From an uncultured Collinsella sp. (GTDB lineage Bacteria > Actinomycetota > Coriobacteriia > Coriobacteriales > Coriobacteriaceae), in contig CAJKEF010000065.1 of the NCBI GenBank assembly GCA_905198825.1, forward strand, positions 1 through 6,399: 6,399 bases of DNA, in the 5' to 3' direction. This document shows, one piece after another, positions 1 through 4,908 of the stretch. Below the pieces are notes generated by a model, which was not told the DNA's origin, ran no database searches, and worked only from the letters and a program-made list of their open reading frames with translations. Every line of letters begins with the position of its first letter. Within the stretch, counting starts at the first letter, position 1. The translations under genes and the position numbers were made by a program.

Positions 1-2
1 AT

Positions 3-932
3 CTACCTGTTTGCTTCAATGAGCTTTTCAAGCCGTAAAACACGATGGTAGAGGGCCGACTTCGACAAGGGAGGGTCAGCCATCTCCCCTAAATCACGCA
101 GCGAAAGATCGGGATAGCGCTCGCGCAGGTCGCAAAAGACCGCCAAGGCATCCGGAAGCGCATCGCGAAGGCCTCGCTGCTCGAGCTCATCGATAAGCGC
201 AAGCTGATGCTGGGCAGCACCGGCGCTTCTGGTCTGGTTGGCGAGCTCGGCGTTCACGCGACGGTTCACATCGTTCTTAACCAACTTGACCGCGCGCGCC
301 TCCTCAATCTCGGCAACGCTGCGCTTGGCACCAATCAGCTTTAATAGATGCTCGATTTCCTCGGCGCTCTTAATGTACACGGCATATGACCCCCGCCGCG
401 CATTAACACGAGCATGGACCCCAATCTGCTCCAACAGATCGCAAAGCCCCTTGGCATATTGCTCGCCCTGCACCGCGATCTCCAAATGAAAGTCGCCGCG
501 GGGATCGGCCACGAAACCGCCGGCGATGAGCGCGCCGCGAATGTAGGCAAGCCTGCAGCAGGGACGGGCAACGATGTGCCGGGGAACACCGGCGACGAAC
601 CCTCCCCTGCGGTCGAGAATGCCCAGCAGCACCAGAGCCTTGTCCAGGTCGGGTTGATCGGGCAAGGTGATGAGGTAGTTTCGAACCTTATGCAATACAG
701 ATTTACGGACGGTGAACTCCGTTTTGAGCTTAAGGATGCGATGCGTCAGTGTGATCATCGTGCGCGCGACGGCGCCCGTCTCGGTCGCGACCGTCAAACG
801 ATACCGCCCAGAGCCGGTAAGCGAGAGCGTACCGCTCACGCGCGTGAGGGCGGCAAGCGTCGACAAGTCGCAGTATTCACATTCGGGTTCGCAGCGCGCA
901 AGCTCGTCGCGCACCTCGGCGGTAAACGACAT
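3..932 (-). CDS. whiA: WhiA, DNA-binding sporulation/cell-division regulator family
   Basis: Complete 309-residue WhiA, the usual length for the family. WhiA proteins join an N-terminal LAGLIDADG homing-endonuclease-like fold, without nuclease activity, to a C-terminal helix-turn-helix. In Streptomyces WhiA activates sporulation-septation genes; in non-sporulating bacteria it is linked to chromosome segregation and division. Seen here: N-terminus SFTAEVRDELAR; the family block CCRLAYIRGALIAGG at about 125-139, followed by DFHLEI; VYIKSAEEIEHLL at 185-197; the very conserved VKNDVNRRVNAELANQ at 218-233; and a C-terminal HTH around 276-304 (LSLRDLGEM ... SKSALYHRVLRLEKL). ATG at 930-932 and TAG at 3-5. 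The start lies 6 nt after the rapZ stop, so the pair is almost certainly co-transcribed. A possible Shine-Dalgarno (GAAGG at 944-948) sits inside the end of rapZ with a long 11-nt spacing, suggesting translational coupling. Function in this organism is inferred from the family. Confidence 0.96.
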   Translation of the reverse strand: MSFTAEVRDELARCEPECEYCDLSTLAALTRVSGTLSLTGSGRYRLTVATETGAVARTMITLTHRILKLKTEFTVRKSVLHKVRNYLITLPDQPDLDKALVLLGILDRRGGFVAGVPRHIVARPCCRLAYIRGALIAGGFVADPRGDFHLEIAVQGEQYAKGLCDLLEQIGVHARVNARRGSYAVYIKSAEEIEHLLKLIGAKRSVAEIEEARAVKLVKNDVNRRVNAELANQTRSAGAAQHQLALIDELEQRGLRDALPDALAVFCDLRERYPDLSLRDLGEMADPPLSKSALYHRVLRLEKLIEANR

Positions 933-938
933 GCAGGC

Positions 939-1859
939 CTATGCCTTCGTGTTGGCGCGCGACAGGTCGCGATGGGAAATGCTCACGTGATATTGGGCAC
1001 CTTCCAAATAACGTGCCGTGGCTTCGGCAATGGCAACGCTGCGGTGCTGGCCGCCTGTACAGCCGATGGCGATAGAAAGCTGCGGCTTGCCCTCCGCGAT
1101 ATAGCCCGGCATCACCGTATCGAGCAGCTGTGTCCAAGCCTTCCAAAACTCCTGCGTCTTGGGATGGTCCAGAACAAAATCGGAGACCTTTTTATCGAGA
1201 CCGGTCATCGTGCGCATCTCGGGATCGTAGAACGGATTAGGCAGGAAGCGGACATCGATCATAATGTCCGCCTCGACGGGCATGCCGTGCTTAAAGCCAA
1301 ACGAGAACACGTGAACGTCCATGAGTTGCTGGTCGGACAACTCGGAGAACGCCATGCGCAATTTGTTGCGCAGAGCAGAGGTGCGCAAGCGGCTCGTATC
1401 GATAATCATGTCAGCTCGGTCGCGAACGCCCTGCAGCTGCAGGCGCTCGCGCTGAATCGCATCGGCCGTAGTCTCCCCCGGCTTGGCAATGGGATGACGG
1501 CGGCGATTTTCGCTGTAGCGACGAATCAGCACCTCGTCAGAAGCCTCCAGGAACACGATGTCGCAGCTCATCTCGCGCTCTTCCAGTGCGGCAACAGCAT
1601 CGAGCAGTTCATCGAACAAGCCCTGGCTACGCAGGTCGCAGGTAACGGCAAGGTGCCTGCCCACGCCCGTATTGATGCCAACGAGCTCAGCAAGCTGGGC
1701 AATCAGGCGTGGGGGCAGGTTGTCGATACAAAAATAGCCCATGTCCTCGAACACATGCATGGCTTGCGTTCGGCCCGAGCCGGACATTCCGGTGATGATG
1801 ACGATATCGGGGATGCGCTCCGAGCGCTCCGCCGCATCCATGGCATCTCCCTTTTGCAT
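939..1859 (-). CDS. rapZ: RapZ/YvcJ family nucleotide-binding protein
   Basis: Complete 306-residue RapZ (YvcJ) family protein. In E. coli RapZ is an RNA-binding adaptor that steers RNase E to the sRNA GlmZ and senses glucosamine-6-phosphate; Gram-positive YvcJ is a nucleotide-binding protein of less clear role. Seen here: P-loop GMSGSGRT at 24-31, with Arg where classical Walker A has Lys; DNLPP at 46-50; VFLEASDE at 102-109; VIDTS-like IIDTS at 152-156; and the conserved C-terminal half with FSFGFKHG (185-192), FLPNP (205-209), GCTGGQHRS (266-274) and SHRDL (295-299). The C-terminal GCTGGxHRS region belongs to the amino-sugar-phosphate sensing domain of E. coli RapZ. Start chosen at ATG 1857-1859 because AGGAGG (1865-1870) lies 5 nt upstream. 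A second in-frame ATG at 1839-1841 also has a GGGAG 5 nt upstream and would give 300 residues, so the start is not fully certain. TAG at 939-941. Confidence 0.95.
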   Translation of the reverse strand: MQKGDAMDAAERSERIPDIVIITGMSGSGRTQAMHVFEDMGYFCIDNLPPRLIAQLAELVGINTGVGRHLAVTCDLRSQGLFDELLDAVAALEEREMSCDIVFLEASDEVLIRRYSENRRRHPIAKPGETTADAIQRERLQLQGVRDRADMIIDTSRLRTSALRNKLRMAFSELSDQQLMDVHVFSFGFKHGMPVEADIMIDVRFLPNPFYDPEMRTMTGLDKKVSDFVLDHPKTQEFWKAWTQLLDTVMPGYIAEGKPQLSIAIGCTGGQHRSVAIAEATARYLEGAQYHVSISHRDLSRANTKA

Positions 1860-1864
1860 GTGTG

Positions 1865-1870
1865 CCTCCT
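1865..1870 (-). promoter_or_regulatory. rapZ ribosome-binding site
   Basis: A full AGGAGG on the minus strand, 5 nt before the rapZ ATG. It starts directly after the U-tract of the terminator-like hairpin at 1871-1906, so folding or termination there would affect whether this site is made at all. Confidence 0.75.
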
Positions 1871-1906
1871 AAAACAAGCGCGGGACCCGGCCAGCGGATC
1901 CCGCGC
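1871..1906 (-). terminator. Intrinsic terminator after nanE, just before rapZ
   Basis: In the minus-strand transcript a perfect 8-bp stem, GCGCGGGA (1906-1899) with TCCCGCGC (1885-1878), encloses a 13-nt apical region that can add three more G-C pairs after one mismatch. TTGTTTT (1877-1871) follows at once. A GC-rich stem followed by a U-rich tract is the standard Rho-independent terminator pattern. It would end the sialic-acid operon. It also lies in the leader of rapZ, 12 nt from its start codon, so it may leak or be regulated. On the plus strand no T-run follows the stem, so it is not bidirectional. Confidence 0.7.
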
Positions 1907-1924
1907 GATCAATTGCCTTTATTG

Positions 1925-1930
1925 AGTATA
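1925..1930 (-). promoter_or_regulatory. Candidate -10 box for rapZ-whiA
   Basis: Minus-strand TATACT (five of six matches to TATAAT) in the 98-nt nanE-rapZ gap. Upstream at correct spacing (16-18 nt) there is no convincing -35; TTGTAT lies only 13 nt away. If used, transcription would begin around 1918 and would pass through the terminator-like hairpin before reaching rapZ. Weak on sequence alone; supported mainly by the need for a housekeeping promoter here. Confidence 0.35.
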
Positions 1931-1957
1931 CCGCCCCAAGCGGATACAAGGCCCGTC

Positions 1958-2644
1958 TTACGCCTCAAGCGCAGCCTTGAACCAACTTGTAATACTCGTG
2001 GGGTGCGTGATGGCGGTGCCGACGACAACGGCCCAGGCGCCAGCATCGATCGCGGCGCGAGCCTCCTCGGGCGTATGCACGCGACCCTCGCAAATGATGG
2101 GAAGGCCGGGAAATTCCTCGGTCGCCTGACGCAGGAGCGGCAGGTCAGGGCCATCGGCCATGGTGCAGTCGATGGCGGCGACGCCGTGAGAAAGCGTGGT
2201 GGATACCAGGTCAAAGCCCATATCAACAGCACGGCGAATGTCCTCGATGGTGGCACAATCCGCCATCAGGAGCACACCCTCCTCGTGCAGCGGGCGGAAG
2301 GTATCCTCGACCGTCTTGCCATCGGGGCGCGGACGATCGGTGGCGTCGATCGCCACGATATCGGCACCGGCAGCAACGCAGGCGCGAGCGTGACGCAGCG
2401 TCGGCGTGATGTAAACGCCCTCGTGCCCATCCTTCCACAGGCCGATGACGGGAACCTCACAGCGACCCTTAATGGCGGCAATGTCGGCAAGGCCCTGGCA
2501 GCGAATGGCGGCGGCGCCGCCGAGCTCGCAAGCGCGAGACATTTGCGCCATGGTCTCGGGCGTACGAAGCGGCTCGCCCATATACGCCTGAACGCTCACG
2601 ACGAGCTTGCCCTTCAGGGATTGAATCAAAGGATCGACGGTCAT
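1958..2644 (-). CDS. nanE: N-acetylmannosamine-6-phosphate 2-epimerase
   Basis: Complete 228-residue NanE, a cytoplasmic TIM-barrel enzyme that converts ManNAc-6-P to GlcNAc-6-P in sialic-acid catabolism. Seen here: KLVVSVQAYMGEPL at 13-26 (family GxLIVSCQA block); AAAIRCQG at 44-51; VPVIGLWKDG at 64-73 with Lys71 in the position of the family's catalytic lysine; DATDRPRPDG at 100-109; TTLS at 149-152; IICEGRVHTPEEA at 183-195 with Glu186 matching the second catalytic residue; and AVVVGTAITHP at 205-215. Length is normal and the barrel is uninterrupted. ATG at 2642-2644 is preceded by GAAAGG (2655-2660) at 10-nt spacing. That site lies only 8 nt after the foot of the large RNA foldback at 2669-2766, so the hairpin could influence nanE translation or mRNA stability. 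Last gene of the sialic-acid operon, followed by a terminator. This is the most family-specific gene of the operon and anchors the pathway call. Confidence 0.95.
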   Translation of the reverse strand: MTVDPLIQSLKGKLVVSVQAYMGEPLRTPETMAQMSRACELGGAAAIRCQGLADIAAIKGRCEVPVIGLWKDGHEGVYITPTLRHARACVAAGADIVAIDATDRPRPDGKTVEDTFRPLHEEGVLLMADCATIEDIRRAVDMGFDLVSTTLSHGVAAIDCTMADGPDLPLLRQATEEFPGLPIICEGRVHTPEEARAAIDAGAWAVVVGTAITHPTSITSWFKAALEA

Positions 2645-2668
2645 AAGGCTGTAACCTTTCTTAGAACA

Positions 2669-2766
2669 GCCTTCTGAGACACCGCACCTTGACGTTCAAA
2701 CCGTCGCTCGCGTACCGAAGTACGCTTCGCTCCTCTTTCACGTCAATCTGCGGCACCTCAGAAGGC
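2669..2766 (-). ncRNA. 98-nt foldback RNA element between nanK and nanE
   Basis: A near-perfectly centred inverted repeat fills most of the 139-nt nanK-nanE gap. Read as minus-strand RNA from 2766 to 2669: a 10-bp stem GCCUUCUGAG/CUCAGAAGGC, then GUG against UGU (three G-U wobbles), then CCGCA/UGCGG (5 bp), a 2x2 internal loop, UUGACGU/ACGUCAA (7 bp), a symmetric GA/GA step, a purine-rich interior in which GAGCGA occurs on both arms, and an apical GCGUAC-UUCG-GUACGC hairpin. All these pairs share the same centre (2717.5). The UUCG tetraloop closed by C-G and the wobbles exist only in RNA from the operon strand; on the plus strand they become CGAA and A.C mismatches. No U-tract follows, so it is not a classic terminator. 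It could be a stability or processing element, a cis-regulator of nanE, or a copy of a dispersed REP/MITE-like repeat. I do not recognise a named family with certainty. Confidence 0.75.
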
Positions 2767-2783
2767 GCACTTGGTAGTTATGT

Positions 2784-3749
2784 TTACTTCAACGACGCAA
2801 GAAGGTGTTCGGCGGCACCGATGAGCGGAGCATCGCCCTCCAGAGAACCGATGAGGATTGGTGTGTTCTGAAGCGGATCGAGCGCCTGGCTGGCATAGCC
2901 CTCGTGCACCGAGTCCTTCCACGTCTGTGAACGCCAATCGGGACCTTGGTGAATCACGCCGCCCGAAAGCACGATGACCTCAGGGTCCAGGATGTTAGCG
3001 AGCGAGCCCAAGCTGGCGCCCAGCGCAAAGCCGGCGTCATGGATGACCTCGGTCGCCTTTGCGTCGCCCGCACGGCACAGGTCGTTCACATCGCGACCGA
3101 CCGAAGGACGGCTGGGGTCGACGCGACCAAAGCGCTCATCGTACATTCGACCAATGGATGTGCCCGAAGCAACCGACTCCAGATGGCCGGAACGCCCGCA
3201 GGCGCACGGAATGCCGGCGGCAGCCGAGCACTCGATGTGGCCCATATGGCCAGCGGCACCATGGAAGCCCTGCATCACGCGGCCGTTCTCGACATATGCG
3301 CCGCCGATGCCCGTACCGATGCCAAGACACAAGACGGAGAACTTGCCCTTGCCGACGCCCCAGTGGGCCTCGCCCAGAGCATGAGCCTGCACGTCGCCTA
3401 CAACGGCAACGGGAAGGCCGAGGTCCTCGCGCAGACGCGGCCCCAACTGAACGCCGGACCAGCCGGGCATGATCTCGTTGGCATACGCGATGGCGCCCGT
3501 CTTGGGATCGACGACGCCGGCGGCACCGATACCGACGCCAAGGACCTCGACATCGGGATTCGCCTCGAGAGCAGCCTTGATGGACGCCTCGATACGCTGG
3601 AAGACGGCCTCGCCGCCCTCCTGGGCCTCGGTAGGAACCTCGGCCTCAAAAACGGGATGGGGCACGCTGCCGTCAGCCGGGTACTCCATGATGGCAGTCG
3701 CGATCTTAGTTCCGCCGATATCGACAGAGCAGACGTACTTGTTCTCCAT
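2784..3749 (-). CDS. nanK: ROK-family sugar kinase, probable N-acetylmannosamine kinase
   Basis: Complete 321-residue ROK (repressor/ORF/kinase) protein without an N-terminal DNA-binding domain, hence a kinase. By context between nanA and nanE it probably phosphorylates ManNAc to ManNAc-6-P with ATP. Seen here: phosphate loop VDIGGTKIATAI at 9-20; GVGIGAAGVVD at 71-81; VVGDVQAHALGE at 116-127, with Asp119 as the expected catalytic base; LGIGTGIGGAYV at 142-153; GHMGHIEC at 167-174; the ROK zinc/consensus region PCACGRSGHLESVASG at 181-196; and LDPEVIVLSGGV at 254-265. Two departures are notable: Gly118 replaces the usual Asn of the xND motif, and His189 replaces the last Cys of CxCGxxGC. Start chosen at ATG 3747-3749 because AAGGAG (3756-3761) lies 6 nt upstream; an in-frame TTG at 3776 would add nine unlikely residues. 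TAA at 2784-2786. Sugar specificity is inferred from neighbours; glucokinase or GlcNAc kinase activity cannot be excluded. Confidence 0.88.
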   Translation of the reverse strand: MENKYVCSVDIGGTKIATAIMEYPADGSVPHPVFEAEVPTEAQEGGEAVFQRIEASIKAALEANPDVEVLGVGIGAAGVVDPKTGAIAYANEIMPGWSGVQLGPRLREDLGLPVAVVGDVQAHALGEAHWGVGKGKFSVLCLGIGTGIGGAYVENGRVMQGFHGAAGHMGHIECSAAAGIPCACGRSGHLESVASGTSIGRMYDERFGRVDPSRPSVGRDVNDLCRAGDAKATEVIHDAGFALGASLGSLANILDPEVIVLSGGVIHQGPDWRSQTWKDSVHEGYASQALDPLQNTPILIGSLEGDAPLIGAAEHLLASLK

Positions 3750-3755
3750 GTCGTT

Positions 3756-3761
3756 CTCCTT
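3756..3761 (-). promoter_or_regulatory. nanK ribosome-binding site
   Basis: AAGGAG on the minus strand, 6 nt upstream of the ATG at 3747-3749. It decides the nanK start over the in-frame TTG further upstream. Confidence 0.8.
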
Positions 3762-3830
3762 CGGAGACAAAAACAACTACAGGAAATGAAGGCGGTGTAA
3801 TCGCCGCAGTTTGGTAAAGGTTTCCCGGGT

Positions 3831-3883
3831 GCCCGAGGTTGGGGTGAAAGCGCTCGGGCGTTGACCTAATGGGTCACGCCCGA
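3831..3883 (-). promoter_or_regulatory. Two mutually exclusive hairpins in the nanA-nanK gap
   Basis: The 170-nt gap (3750-3919) after nanA contains a strong hairpin in the minus-strand RNA: UCGGGCG (3883-3877) with CGCCCGA (3860-3854), continued by UGACC/GGUCA (3876-3872 with 3866-3862) after a single-base bulge at 3861, with a five-base loop. That is 12 pairs. The 3' arm can instead pair downstream: GCCCGAG (3859-3853) with CUCGGGC (3837-3831), 7 bp with a 15-base loop. The two folds cannot coexist, which resembles attenuator logic. Neither is followed by a U-tract. A weaker CCCCA/UGGGG pairing (3914-3910 with 3897-3893) lies between the nanA stop and this structure. No convincing promoter was seen in the gap. 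Likely roles are differential mRNA stability or partial polarity between nanA and nanK; this is inference. Confidence 0.5.
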
Positions 3884-3919
3884 CCACTTGAGCCCCAAGA
3901 TCGGGTGCCTGGGGAAGCT

Positions 3920-4840
3920 TTACAGGAGACCGTTGTCCTGGAGGACCTTCTTAATCGCCTCGACGTTCTCGCCGGTCATGGCCTTCACCGGGCGCGGCAT
4001 GGTCGGGCTGTCGAAGATGCCCATGAGGTTCATAGCGGTCTTGAAGGCGCCGACGCCACCGGCATAGCCCTGGACGCCAGAGGTGACATCCCAGATGTGC
4101 GAAATCTCATTGAGGCGATCCTGCTCGGCCTTGACGGTAGCCCAGTCACCAGCCTGGGCGGCCTTCCACTGACGCACGTAGCCCTCGGGCTCAACGTTGG
4201 CGAGACCCGGGACGGAACCGTCGGCGCCACCGAGGTAGGCGCCGTCGACAACAACCTCGTGGCCGGTGAGAATGCTCATCGGATGGCCGTTCTTCTCGTT
4301 CTCCTGAACGAGGTAGCGGAACGAGATGTCATCACCCGAGGAATCCTTGACGCCGGCCAGAACGCCCTCGGCGCCGAGCTTGGCAAGGAGCTTCCAGGGG
4401 AGCTTGGTGTGAACGCAGACGGGAATGTCATAGGCAAAGATGGGCAGGTCGAGCTCCTCGTGCAGGATGCGGAAGTGCTCCTCGACCTCGGTCATGCCCT
4501 GCAGGGCATAGAACGGGCAGGTGGCGACAAGCGCATCGGCACCCAGCTCCTGAGCGACCTTGCCGTGCTCGATCATGCGCTCGGTCTCGGTGTCGATGAT
4601 GCCGACCAGAACAGGCACGCGGTGGTCGACGATGCGCACGGCCTCGGCGACAATCTGGCGACGGCGCTCGTCGGTGGAGAAGACGACCTCGCCCGAGGAT
4701 CCCAGGAAGAACAGGCCATCGACGCCGGCATCGATCATGCGGTTGATGCTGCGCTCAAAGGAGACAACATCGAGCTGATGATCTTCGGTATCGGGAACAA
4801 CGACGGGAGGGATAACGCCGGTGAATTTCTGAGTTGCCAC
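3920..4840 (-). CDS. nanA: DHDPS/NAL-family aldolase, probable N-acetylneuraminate lyase
   Basis: Complete 306-residue member of the dihydrodipicolinate synthase/N-acetylneuraminate lyase superfamily (TIM-barrel, class I Schiff-base aldolases). From its neighbours nanK and nanE it probably splits N-acetylneuraminate into ManNAc and pyruvate in the cytoplasm. Seen here: GLFFLGSSGE at 42-51 (pyruvate carboxylate-binding GxTGE-type motif); ATCPFY at 106-111; FAYDIP at 135-140 with the catalytic Tyr137; LAGVKDSSGD at 161-170 with the Schiff-base Lys165; and GGADGSVPGLANV at 204-216. The last segment looks more like DHDPS-type aldolases than E. coli NanA, so exact substrate is less certain than the family. 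The start is GTG at 4838-4840: AAGGAG (4847-4852) lies exactly 6 nt upstream and the protein then begins ATQKFTGVIPP, the normal beginning of the barrel. An upstream in-frame start at 4924 would add 28 residues overlapping the previous gene. TAA at 3920-3922. Confidence 0.85.
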   Translation of the reverse strand: MATQKFTGVIPPVVVPDTEDHQLDVVSFERSINRMIDAGVDGLFFLGSSGEVVFSTDERRRQIVAEAVRIVDHRVPVLVGIIDTETERMIEHGKVAQELGADALVATCPFYALQGMTEVEEHFRILHEELDLPIFAYDIPVCVHTKLPWKLLAKLGAEGVLAGVKDSSGDDISFRYLVQENEKNGHPMSILTGHEVVVDGAYLGGADGSVPGLANVEPEGYVRQWKAAQAGDWATVKAEQDRLNEISHIWDVTSGVQGYAGGVGAFKTAMNLMGIFDSPTMPRPVKAMTGENVEAIKKVLQDNGLL

Positions 4841-4846
4841 AAGAAT

Positions 4847-4852
4847 CTCCTT
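4847..4852 (-). promoter_or_regulatory. nanA ribosome-binding site fixing a GTG start
   Basis: AAGGAG on the minus strand, 6 nt before GTG 4838-4840. It lies in the 68-nt gap after the CE7-like gene. The same gap has a small GCGGC/GCCGC hairpin (4880-4866) with no U-tract, to which I assign no role. Confidence 0.8.
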
Positions 4853-4908
4853 AGTTGTCTGGCGAGCGGCCCTATGCCGCCCACTCTTGTTGGCAGTGTC
4901 CAGGCCGT

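Noticed and set aside
414..1925. Long plus-strand open frame (503 codons) opposite rapZ and whiA
   Set aside because: It lies wholly antisense to two strongly conserved genes, shows no recognisable motif, and long antisense frames are expected in GC-rich coding DNA.
1862..2677. Plus-strand open frame of 271 codons opposite nanE
   Set aside because: Antisense shadow of nanE; the minus-strand NanE motifs are unambiguous.
2669..2766. Reading the nanK-nanE foldback as an ordinary Rho-independent terminator
   Set aside because: The sequence after the stem (TGTTCTAAG) is not a U-tract, and the 18-bp interrupted long stem is atypical for a terminator.
3766..3777. T-run (TTGTTTTTGTC on the minus strand) just before nanK, possible terminator tail
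   Set aside because: No stable stem directly precedes it; the nearest small GGCG/CGCC stem is more than 15 nt away.
2946..3800. Plus-strand open frame of 284 codons opposite nanK
   Set aside because: Antisense shadow; the ROK motifs are on the minus strand.
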